A DNA stretch of 21,301 bases from a virus, in the IMG/VR virus record IMGVR_UViG_3300043464_001481, positions 1-21,301 of that record; one strand, given 5' to 3'. Positions 6,366-10,874 of the stretch are shown here, in pieces. The stretch's first letter is position 1, and every line of letters begins with the position of its first letter. The notes below the pieces were generated by a model. That model had not been told where the DNA came from. It did not search any database and saw only the letters and a program-made list of their open reading frames with translations. The position numbers and the translations under genes were made by a program.

Positions 6366-6728
6366 ATGAAGATCAAACTCAGCCACCATTCGATCGACCG
6401 AATCCGAGAGATCTACACAGACAAGACATCGAGCGCCGATGCTCGCGACTTCTGCGCGGACATTCTTCGCAGGACCGCCTGCCTCGACCTCCCGATCGAC
6501 TGCGACAAAGGCCACTTCGTCACGCTCTCAAAGGACACGCTCCAGCAGCTCATCGCCGTCGTCGTCGAGGACACCTGGCTCTCAAAGTGCTCGGGATGCG
6601 ACGAGATGAAGCCAGCATGCCGCGCCAACAGCGACTGGGAGGACACGCGCGGACACGGCTGCGAATCTTGCGACGAATGCGACCAGACATACGCTGACAT
6701 CGCATACGACCAAGCCTACATCTATTAG
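6366..6728 (+). CDS. Unknown protein with Cys-rich C-terminal zinc-ribbon-like region, 120 aa
   Basis: It starts behind GAGAGGAGAGGACAA, 14 bases after the previous stop, so it shares cassette 6. The N-terminal 70 residues form a mixed helix-strand region (SIDRIREIYTDKTSSADARDF, then HFVTLSKDTLQQLIAVVVED). Residues 75-105 hold six cysteines: C75, C78, C85, C99, C102 and C105, in a CxxC-x6-C and CxxCxxC pattern able to bind zinc. Function is unknown; a nucleic-acid or protein adaptor role is an inference. Confidence 0.75.
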   Translation: MKIKLSHHSIDRIREIYTDKTSSADARDFCADILRRTACLDLPIDCDKGHFVTLSKDTLQQLIAVVVEDTWLSKCSGCDEMKPACRANSDWEDTRGHGCESCDECDQTYADIAYDQAYIY

Positions 6729-6744
6729 CGATTGGAGGAACGGC

Positions 6745-6773
6745 GGCTCTCGCGTCTATGCAGACCGGGAGCT
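6745..6773 (+). terminator. Bipartite hairpin, likely terminator
   Basis: GGCTCTCG (6745-6752) pairs with CGGGAGCT (6766-6773) with two G-U pairs. Inside it GTCT (6754-6757) pairs with AGAC (6762-6765) around an ATGC loop. There is no U tract. It lies just after the stop of the Cys-rich gene and 3 bases before the next regulatory box. Confidence 0.6.
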
Positions 6774-6776
6774 GCT

Positions 6777-6866
6777 GTTGCGCCAGGTGAGACATTTTGA
6801 CAAAGGGGTTGACAAAGGTGAAAGCGGATGGTATTTTAGAATAGTCGAACGGGGACAATCCCCGAC
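6777..6866 (+). promoter_or_regulatory. Promoter cassette 7 (GTTGCG class)
   Basis: The box is at 6777-6793, then 15 bp, TTGACA (6809-6814), 17 bp, TATTTT (6832-6837), with +1 near 6844. The leader begins GTCG-AA and then CGGGGA (6850-6855), loop CAA, TCCCCG (6859-6864). TAGGAGGAG precedes the ATG at 6884. Confidence 0.88.
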
Positions 6867-6883
6867 AGGATAGGAGGAGAGAA

Positions 6884-7165
6884 ATGAGCACGATGAAAGA
6901 GCAGATGATCGACGAGCAGAATCGACACATCACGGAGCTCAACGACCAAGGCTGGACCAGAGTCGACATCAACCCGATCCAGTGGGTCGCGCTCCAGCGG
7001 GACACCGACGGAAACTTCGGCGGAACGCTATGGACGCTCGGCAGCGATAGCGGCTACCACTCCGCATCAGAGGCGACTGCTGGATTCCCAGTCGAGCTCG
7101 CCGCAGCACAGGACTTCACGACAATCGCGCTGAAGGTCGCTCAGGCGATCAAGGAGGGTAAATGA
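6884..7165 (+). CDS. Unknown protein, 93 aa
   Basis: It starts at MSTMKEQMIDEQNRHI behind ATAGGAGGAGAGAA. After a helical N terminus the core looks strand-rich (GWTRVDINPIQWVALQRD, then NFGGTLWTLGSDSGYHS), followed by a C-terminal helix (DFTTIALKVAQAIKEG). It overlaps the next gene by ATGA. It heads a unit of four small genes from cassette 7. No family is recognised. Confidence 0.72.
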   Translation: MSTMKEQMIDEQNRHITELNDQGWTRVDINPIQWVALQRDTDGNFGGTLWTLGSDSGYHSASEATAGFPVELAAAQDFTTIALKVAQAIKEGK

Positions 7166-7386
7166 CAGTAGAGGCTAAGCCAAAGAAGTTCGACTGCCCG
7201 GGATGCGACGAGGAGCACTCGACCTGGGCGGCGGCGCTCTCGCGCTTCGACAACCAGACAAAGGTCTGCCGAAAGTGCGGCGAGTATGAGGCGTGGATTC
7301 AGATCGACGCCCACTTCTCAGGATACGATGTCCACGCAGCCCTCACGGGCTTCGGGCTCCACAACAAGTTCCCGGGACAGCGTTGA
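7162..7386 (+). CDS. Small zinc-ribbon protein, 74 aa
   Basis: The ATG overlaps the upstream stop (ATGA) and follows AAGGAGGG. Four cysteines form C12-x2-C15 and C36-x2-C39 (CPGC and CRKC), a standard zinc ribbon, within a 74-residue protein. The C-terminal part (GYDVHAALTGFGLHNKFPG) is unlike known ribbons. Such proteins often bind nucleic acid or act as adaptors; nothing more specific can be said. Confidence 0.75.
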   Translation: MTVEAKPKKFDCPGCDEEHSTWAAALSRFDNQTKVCRKCGEYEAWIQIDAHFSGYDVHAALTGFGLHNKFPGQR

Positions 7387-7571
7387 GCTGCCGAGCAATC
7401 GTCGACTGGCAACCCGGCGGAGGACGCTTCTGCGGCGTCCCCGCCGAGCGCCGCGTCACGATCCTGACGCCATTCCAAGGCGGTCGCTTCATCAAGGCCA
7501 GAGTAGCCCTATGCGAATTGCACGCAAATGCGAAGAAAAGCGACAGGAGCTTCGCGCCTACCAGGAGATAG
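7383..7571 (+). CDS. Small Cys/His protein, TTG start, 62 aa
   Basis: A TTG start overlapping the previous stop codon gives MSCRAIVDWQPGGGRF. Residues C3, C17, C44 and H47 (FCGVPAERRV, then VALCELHA) form a likely zinc site, a pattern common in small actinophage and GC-rich phage proteins. The tail is basic. The start codon is unusual but is supported by the 4-base overlap and by the Cys pattern starting right after it. Confidence 0.65.
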   Translation: MSCRAIVDWQPGGGRFCGVPAERRVTILTPFQGGRFIKARVALCELHANAKKSDRSFAPTRR

Positions 7572-7657
7572 CGAAGGATCTGCTTACAGAGCGCGCCGTA
7601 GAACGCGATCTGCTTATAGCGCGCGCAGTAGAACGCGAATCTGGGCGGGGACCCTAG
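7511..7657 (+). CDS. Possible small repeat-containing protein, 48 aa
   Basis: The frame starts at MRIARKCEEKRQELRAYQ, overlapping the previous gene by 61 bases in another frame. Its second half is encoded by a 30-base tandem duplication (7577-7606, 7607-7636; 27 of 30 identical), giving DLLTERAVER then DLLIARAVER. The unit being exactly ten codons and lacking stops favours coding. There is no clear ribosome binding site, so the gene is uncertain. The composition predicts a charged amphipathic helix. Confidence 0.4.
   Translation: MRIARKCEEKRQELRAYQEIAKDLLTERAVERDLLIARAVERESGRGP
7577..7636 (+). repeat. 30-bp tandem direct repeat, two units
   Basis: Two adjacent 30-base units differ at three positions. 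A related stretch, CAGAGCGCAGTAGAACGC, recurs at about 9363-9380 inside the end of the second small membrane protein gene, read in the same frame (AVER). This suggests copying of sequence between cassettes. Confidence 0.8.
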
Positions 7658-7720
7658 GCTTTCAGCGGGGCCCCTAGCGTTTTCCGGATCTCAGCCTAGT
7701 CCGATTTGCCGGAATAGCCT
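7658..7720 (+). other. Spacer with degenerate hairpin and shared motifs
   Basis: CTAGG (7653-7657) can pair with CCTAG (near 7672) and is followed by CGTTTTCC, a weak terminator-like element. The sequence resembles the long leader hairpin of cassette 4 (GG[A/T]CCCT...GGCTTT...CAG) and may be a decayed copy. CAGCCTAGTC and TTTGCCGGAA (7705-7714) are shared with the spacer upstream of cassette 5. Confidence 0.45.
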
Positions 7721-7814
7721 GTTGCGCCAGGTGAGACGTTTTTAGAAAAGGGTTGACAACGGTTTCCATCTGTAGTATTTTAGAATCGTCGAACCGGGGG
7801 CGGTCCTCGGCGAC
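7721..7814 (+). promoter_or_regulatory. Promoter cassette 8 (GTTGCG class)
   Basis: The box is at 7721-7737, then 15 bp, TTGACA (7753-7758), 17 bp, TATTTT (7776-7781), with +1 near 7788. The hairpin starts at +1: GTCG (7788-7791), AA, CCGGGGG, loop CGG, TCCTCGG, CGAC (7811-7814), with G-U pairs. TAGGAGG precedes the ATG at 7842. Confidence 0.88.
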
Positions 7815-7841
7815 GAAACCGTAGTATTAGGAGGACAGAAG

Positions 7842-8210
7842 ATGTCAAAAGACGGACCACGAAACACGCGCGTTCGAATCGGCTCAGTCGGAGTCGATAG
7901 CGGCCAGCTGATGATCGTCGATCCATGCTACATCAAGAGTGACTTCGAGGTCGACTACGACCAGGAGGAGATCGACAAGATCCAGGCAGGAAGCCCAGCC
8001 GAAGTACCGCTGAACTATAACGGCGCCTGCGCCGTAACTCTCGGCGAGGATTCGGCAGGATCGATGATGCACGGGCTAGCCGTCGCATTCTCCAGCGGAT
8101 ACGGAGACGGCGTCTATCCAGTCTACGCGACATACAACGACGACGGTCGCATCGTCAAAGTCGAAATCGAAATGGGATTCGACGACGAGGACGAGGAGGA
8201 GGATTTCTAG
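7842..8210 (+). CDS. DUF4241-like phage protein, 122 aa
   Basis: The start follows TTAGGAGGACAGAAG. The N-terminal part GSVGVDSGQLMIVDPCYI (about residues 14-31) and the C-terminal GYGDGVYPVYATYNDDGRIV (about 87-106) match the pattern of DUF4241-related phage proteins, in which a GxGDGxYPVY strand pair is typical. The extreme C terminus is very acidic (FDDEDEEEDF). The function of the family is unknown. It is a single-gene unit followed by two hairpins. Confidence 0.72.
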   Translation: MSKDGPRNTRVRIGSVGVDSGQLMIVDPCYIKSDFEVDYDQEEIDKIQAGSPAEVPLNYNGACAVTLGEDSAGSMMHGLAVAFSSGYGDGVYPVYATYNDDGRIVKVEIEMGFDDEDEEEDF

Positions 8211-8478
8211 GAGGCGCGTCCATCGCCTCACACCGCCCCGGGTCAGGACCGCCCTGGCTCGGGGCATCCCCATAAATCCATCGATGCATTTGCAGCTTGC
8301 GATTTGCCGGAAGCGAAACCGGCGCCGGAAGTTTTTTTGGCGTTTGTTTCAGTTTTTTTGAAGGGGTGTTTTTTTTGGGCAGATTATATATACATCGCGT
8401 CGTCTTCGTCTCGTCGTCTTCGTCGAACGCGCGCGCGCCAGCCAGCGAAATCGCCGTCCCGGCAGCCCCCAAGATGCT
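8211..8478 (+). other. Non-coding spacer with hairpins and T-rich tract
   Basis: No gene is seen. GAGGCG/CGCCTC (8211-8229) and a large stem, GCCCCG/CGGGGC with inner GTCAGG/CCTGGC (8235-8265), follow the stop. GCCGG/CCGGC (8306-8323) precedes a run of seven T (8332-8338), the most terminator-like element here. Further on lie T-rich blocks, TATATATA, a 13-mer direct repeat CGTCGTCTTCGTC (8398-8410, 8412-8424) and a CG-dinucleotide run. The T-rich and TATATATA part parallels 5479-5503. Confidence 0.6.
8235..8338 (+). terminator. Hairpins and T-run after the DUF4241-like gene
   Basis: The stem at 8235-8265 is about 12 bp with a G-U pair and a 4-nt loop. The GCCGG/CCGGC hairpin 40 bases later is followed by GCCGGAAG and T7. 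One or both probably stop transcription before cassette 9. Confidence 0.55.
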
Positions 8479-8576
8479 GTTGCGCCAGGTGAGACATTTT
8501 GAGAAAGGGGTTGACAAGGGTACAACGGTGAGGTATAATAGAAGAGTCGAACGGGAAGCAGTCAGCCGACCGCGAC
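8479..8576 (+). promoter_or_regulatory. Promoter cassette 9 (perfect -35/-10)
   Basis: The box is at 8479-8495, then 15 bp, TTGACA (8511-8516), 17 bp, TATAAT (8534-8539): a perfect sigma-70 consensus. Predicted +1 is near 8546, exactly where GTCG-AA-CGG (8546-8554) begins; it pairs with CCG-CGAC (8570-8576). GAAGGAGAGGAC precedes the ATG at 8597. Confidence 0.92.
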
Positions 8577-8596
8577 GCGAACGAAGGAGAGGACAA

Positions 8597-8851
8597 ATGA
8601 CACAGGCAGAATTCGTCAAGCGCAACAGCCACATCAAGACAGCCGACAACTGGATGCGGCTCGCGATGTCTTATGAGCGCGACGCCCGGTCGATGCGCGA
8701 CAAGTTCTTCCGCCGCACCAACGCCGAGGACAGCCTAGGCTACGCTGCGCAATGGCGAGCCGATGCCGAGCGCTACGAGCAGCTCGCCCGATGGAGCCGC
8801 GATGAGGAGCGAATCGCTCGCAGCTCCGAGCGCAACAACATCCGAGGTTAA
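8597..8851 (+). CDS. Small unknown helical protein, 84 aa
   Basis: It starts at MTQAEFVKRNSHIK behind AAGGAGAGGACAA. The protein is highly charged and helical (MRLAMSYERDARSMRDKFF, then AAQWRADAERYEQLARWSRD) with a heptad-like pattern that suggests a coiled coil. Its TAA stop is contained in the GTTAAG box of cassette 10. No family is recognised; the strong consensus promoter suggests high expression. Confidence 0.72.
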   Translation: MTQAEFVKRNSHIKTADNWMRLAMSYERDARSMRDKFFRRTNAEDSLGYAAQWRADAERYEQLARWSRDEERIARSSERNNIRG

Positions 8852-8926
8852 GAAAATTTAACCTTCGAAAGGGTTGACAAGCGTAAGAGCTTTTAGTATT
8901 GTATACATAGAGGGGAAGTGCCCTTC
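8847..8926 (+). promoter_or_regulatory. Promoter cassette 10 (GTTAAG class, short spacing)
   Basis: GTTAAGAAAATTTAAC (8847-8862) lies 11 bp from TTGACA (8874-8879), 10 bp closer than in cassettes 6 and 11. Then come 17 bp and TATTGT (8897-8902), with +1 near 8909. The hairpin GAGGGG (8910-8915), loop, CCCTTC (8921-8926) has one G-U pair. The box overlaps the stop codon of the preceding gene. Confidence 0.87.
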
Positions 8927-8947
8927 ACAAGCAGAGAGGACAGCAAA

Positions 8948-9112
8948 ATGAGCAAGAGCAAGAAGCAACTTCGGACCGAAGCCAAGGAAGCCGCCAAGAA
9001 GCGAAGCCTCTGGCACGCGCGCCAGATGATGCTCGACGCGGTTCGCGAGCAAGGCATCGCCTGGACCGTCGTAGACACGATGAGCCAGTTCGGAAAGAAG
9101 GAGACAAAATGA
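8948..9112 (+). CDS. Small basic protein, MSKSKKQ family paralogue, 54 aa
   Basis: It is a paralogue of the gene at 6181: the first 20 residues differ at only a few positions (MSKSKKQLRTEAKEAAKKRS) and the rest keeps the W-x-x-RQ pattern (LWHARQMMLDAVREQG). The N-terminal half is strongly basic. It is coupled through ATGA to a small membrane protein, unlike its paralogue, which is followed by a Cys-rich gene. This shows that the downstream partner was exchanged while cassette and first gene were kept. Confidence 0.78.
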   Translation: MSKSKKQLRTEAKEAAKKRSLWHARQMMLDAVREQGIAWTVVDTMSQFGKKETK

Positions 9113-9273
9113 AGCGGCTACTCACTTACCGCGAGCAACTTATCCTTCGCGAAACGGAGACCTGGAACCGGCAGCAGGAGCGAAGGCGCATCCTGCTCGG
9201 CATCCTGCTCGTAGTCGCGACGATCGCCGTTCTGGCAATCGCTGGATGCAACGGCTCGCACGGTCGCTGCTAG
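9109..9273 (+). CDS. Small membrane protein with lipobox-like LAIAGC, 54 aa
   Basis: It starts by ATGA overlap, behind AAGAAGGAGACAAA. Residues 1-28 are polar and Arg-rich (LILRETETWNRQQERRR). Residues 29-46 form one hydrophobic helix (ILLGILLVVATIAVLAIAG), followed by CNGSHGRC. The LAIAGC end looks like a lipobox, but cleavage would leave only an 8-residue lipopeptide, and the N-terminal region is long for a signal peptide, so a simple anchored membrane protein is likelier. It overlaps the next membrane protein gene by 28 bases. Confidence 0.65.
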   Translation: MKRLLTYREQLILRETETWNRQQERRRILLGILLVVATIAVLAIAGCNGSHGRC

Positions 9274-9410
9274 CGATTGTCGCGCTGCTGCTGCTAACGG
9301 CAATAGCCGCGGCCGCCGCGATTACAATCGCCGCCAGCTTCGTCATCAAAGTGCTGCCTATACAGAGCGCAGTAGAACGCAAACCTGAGGCAAATGTTAA
9401 GAAAATTTAA
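9246..9410 (+). CDS. Small membrane protein, 54 aa
   Basis: The frame starts at MQRLARSLLAIVALLLL inside the previous gene and ends in ANVKKI, with its TAA inside the GTTAAG box of cassette 11. Residues 7-36 are continuously hydrophobic (LLAIVALLLLTAIAAAAA and onward), one or a long single membrane helix. The tail LPIQSAVERKPE is polar. With its neighbour it forms an overlapping pair of one-segment membrane proteins. A lysis, superinfection-exclusion or membrane-stress role is conceivable but not shown. The ribosome binding site is not clear. Confidence 0.55.
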   Translation: MQRLARSLLAIVALLLLTAIAAAAAITIAASFVIKVLPIQSAVERKPEANVKKI

Positions 9411-9504
9411 CCTACTATTTTGGGAAAAGGGGTTGACAAGGGTATAAAGGTTTAGTATTGTACAAGTAGAGGGGGTCAACGGTGGCACTCGCCACCGACC
9501 CCTC
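9396..9504 (+). promoter_or_regulatory. Promoter cassette 11 (GTTAAG class)
   Basis: GTTAAGAAAATTTAAC (9396-9411) is 21 bp from TTGACA (9433-9438), then 17 bp and TATTGT (9456-9461), with +1 near 9468. The hairpin is the longest of the GAGGGG family: GAGGGGGTC (9469-9477), AAC bulge, GGTGGC/GCCACC (9481-9496, loop ACTC), GACCCCTC (9497-9504). AGAAGGAGAG precedes the ATG at 9522. Confidence 0.88.
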
Positions 9505-9521
9505 AAAAGAAGGAGAGAGAA

Positions 9522-9929
9522 ATGAACTTCGTAGCAACGCTCCTCGCAATCGTCGGCGTAGACCAGAAGCGCACCGAAAAGGCAGCCCAGGTCGCGGCGC
9601 CGCGCGCGGCAGAGCCACGACCAGAGTTCCGACGCGACGGCTACTACAACCGCTTCACCGACGCGATGGGAAATCAGGTCGACAGCGAAGTCGCCGAGTA
9701 CCGCGAGTACATCACCGTGACCGTGAGCCCGATGGGAACGCCATACTTCTCGCACATCTGGCAGAAGCGCGACGAGCGAGGATTCTGGTCGGAGCGACTA
9801 GATTGCCCAGCCAACCGATTCGCGATGCGCAGCGAGGCAGAGGCAATCGCCAAGGTGCGCGAGCTCGTCGAAGGCGATTCCCGCTGGACACACTCGTCAG
9901 AGGTAAAGCAGCCAGCGACCGCCTGGTAG
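9522..9929 (+). CDS. Unknown protein, 135 aa
   Basis: It starts behind AAGAAGGAGAGAGAA. A short hydrophobic N terminus (MNFVATLLAIVGV) is followed by an Ala/Pro/Arg linker (AAQVAAPRAAEPRPEFRRD) and then a strand-rich core with EYREYITVTVSPMGTPYFSHIW and ERGFWSERLDCPANRF. A helical end (EAEAIAKVRELVEGDS) closes it. The N terminus is too short for a confident membrane anchor. No family is recognised. It is the last gene of the cassette array. Confidence 0.72.
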   Translation: MNFVATLLAIVGVDQKRTEKAAQVAAPRAAEPRPEFRRDGYYNRFTDAMGNQVDSEVAEYREYITVTVSPMGTPYFSHIWQKRDERGFWSERLDCPANRFAMRSEAEAIAKVRELVEGDSRWTHSSEVKQPATAW

Positions 9930-10093
9930 CCAGCCGACGGAGCCGTCGCCCCTAAAAAGGCGGCGGCTTCGCCGCACCCATAAATGGCGGCTTGCCGGTC
10001 CAGCCACGCCGTAGAACCGGTGGATTGTTACAGTCCGGTTTGTTACAGTCAGGCGCCTGGTCGCGCAGGCCGTTTCCCGATTTCGGTTGAACT
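9930..10093. other. Spacer with palindromes and TTGTTACAGTC direct repeats
   Basis: CGACG/CGTCG (9935-9948) and GCGGC/GCCGC (9963-9975) hairpins follow the stop. Read on the minus strand the second is followed by CGCC and TTTTT, a plausible terminator for leftward transcription. The 11-mer TTGTTACAGTC occurs twice, 15 bp apart (10025-10035, 10040-10050), upstream of the next promoter and could be an operator pair. No gene is seen. Confidence 0.5.
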
Positions 10094-10167
10094 CGCAACG
10101 GGGTGTTGCGTTGCCGCTCAACCTGGTGTATTGTTCTCGTAGCGGGAACGAAAGAGGCACACGCCTC
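10094..10167 (+). promoter_or_regulatory. Divergent-type promoter with inverted repeat over -35
   Basis: TTGCGT (10106-10111), 17 bp, TATTGT (10129-10134), with +1 near 10141. The -35 is embedded in the perfect inverted repeat CGCAAC (10094-10099), GGGGT, GTTGCG (10105-10110). That is a good place for a repressor. The leader contains GAGGC/GCCTC (10154-10167). It lacks both upstream boxes of the array and matches the -35 consensus only at TTG, so it is less certain. Confidence 0.55.
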
Positions 10168-10191
10168 AACCGCCAAGAGGAGAACGGAACG

Positions 10192-10521
10192 ATGAACGGA
10201 ACCCTGGACTACACGCTCAACACGGCTCTCGTTGAGAGCCTCGTTGACCACGCGGTCAACGCAGAACTCGTGCAGGACTCGCCAATCCTGGTTGCAGTTG
10301 CGACGCGCAGCGAGAACGGCGCGCTATGCGCAGCGCGCTACGCTTGCGACGACGAGAGCGGCGCGGCTCTTGACGCTCTCGCAGTTCGCGTATGCGCTCT
10401 CGTTCTCAACGACGACGCAGAGGGTTGCGCCTCAATCCTGGTCAACCGCGCAGAGGCGGAACTGCTTGCGCTGCTCAACGCAGTTCTCATTGACGGCGAC
10501 GGCGGCGCGCCGTTGTTCTAA
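10192..10521 (+). CDS. Unknown acidic Ala-rich protein, 109 aa
   Basis: It starts at MNGTLDYTLNTALVES behind CAAGAGGAGAACGGAACG. It is acidic and Ala/Leu-rich with repeated helices (LVDHAVNAELVQDSPILVAVATRS, then LDALAVRVCALVLNDDAEG, then ILVNRAEAELLALLNAVL), and has no metal or membrane motif. Codon choice favours GTT and CTC and differs slightly from the preceding genes. Its promoter and spacer also differ from the array, so it may have a separate origin or timing. No family is recognised. Confidence 0.72.
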   Translation: MNGTLDYTLNTALVESLVDHAVNAELVQDSPILVAVATRSENGALCAARYACDDESGAALDALAVRVCALVLNDDAEGCASILVNRAEAELLALLNAVLIDGDGGAPLF

Positions 10522-10547
10522 CTCTCAACGCGCGCAAGCGCAACACA

Positions 10548-10611
10548 CACCCGCCGCAAGCGCGGCGGGTGTTGTGCTACCTGGCGAGAATCGCACACCC
10601 CTGGCGGGTGT
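10548..10611 (+). terminator. Two consecutive terminator-like hairpins
   Basis: CACCCGCCGC (10548-10557), loop AAGC, GCGGCGGGTG (10562-10571) is a perfect 10-bp stem followed by TTGTGCT. A second hairpin, ACACCC (10595-10600), loop CTGGC, GGGTGT (10606-10611), is followed by TTGGTT. Neither has a strong U tract; together they probably end the unit. Confidence 0.65.
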
Positions 10612-10840
10612 TTGGTTCAACACGAGCACAAAGGCGTTCTAACTCCGTCACGGAAAATTATCTACAAAACCCCCCAAACCCCTTTTAAGTCGAACTTCTA
10701 CACACCACGGCCAGCTCCAACCGGAGACTAGGCCCTGCATCTTTTTTTCACACAACACACAACGCTCCACTCCACCTTGTGCTATGCGCTTTGATGATGG
10801 GACTTTGGTCTGCCCGCGGTTTTCGGTTTATCTTCAAACG
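10612..10840. other. Non-coding gap before the glycosyltransferase promoter
   Basis: About 230 bases with C-rich runs (AAAACCCCCCAAACCCC near 10669), CA-rich repeats and a short T7 run near 10742. No gene, repeat family or clear hairpin is seen apart from GTTTAT/TTCAAA-like AT stretches just before the promoter. Confidence 0.5.
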
Positions 10841-10868
10841 TTGACACTCCGGCCCGGTATGGTATGCT
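10841..10868 (+). promoter_or_regulatory. Promoter for a probable leaderless mRNA
   Basis: TTGACA (10841-10846), 16 bp, TATGCT (10863-10868). The A of the glycosyltransferase ATG lies 7 bases after the last T of the -10, the usual +1 position. No Shine-Dalgarno sequence is present (CTCTTGAC precedes the ATG). This layout is that of leaderless transcripts, common in actinobacteria and Deinococcus. Confidence 0.72.
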
Positions 10869-10874
10869 CTTGAC

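Noticed and set aside
1263-8495. CRISPR-like array of 17-bp repeats
   Set aside because: The repeats are 750-1400 bp apart with genes between them, and each is fixed relative to a -35/-10 pair, so they are promoter elements.
5652-8597. Similar peptides (RQVRHF, RVEREAVS) read through cassettes 5 and 9
   Set aside because: They arise because the promoter and hairpin DNA of the two cassettes is similar and happens to be open in the same frame; start sites with ribosome binding sites lie downstream at 5769 and 8597.
9109-9410. Rz/Rz1-type spanin pair
   Set aside because: The lipobox-like motif is at the C-terminal end of the first protein and the second has no lipobox or periplasmic coiled coil.
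10025-10050. Iteron-type replication origin
   Set aside because: Only two copies of TTGTTACAGTC and no AT-rich unwinding region beside them; an operator is likelier.
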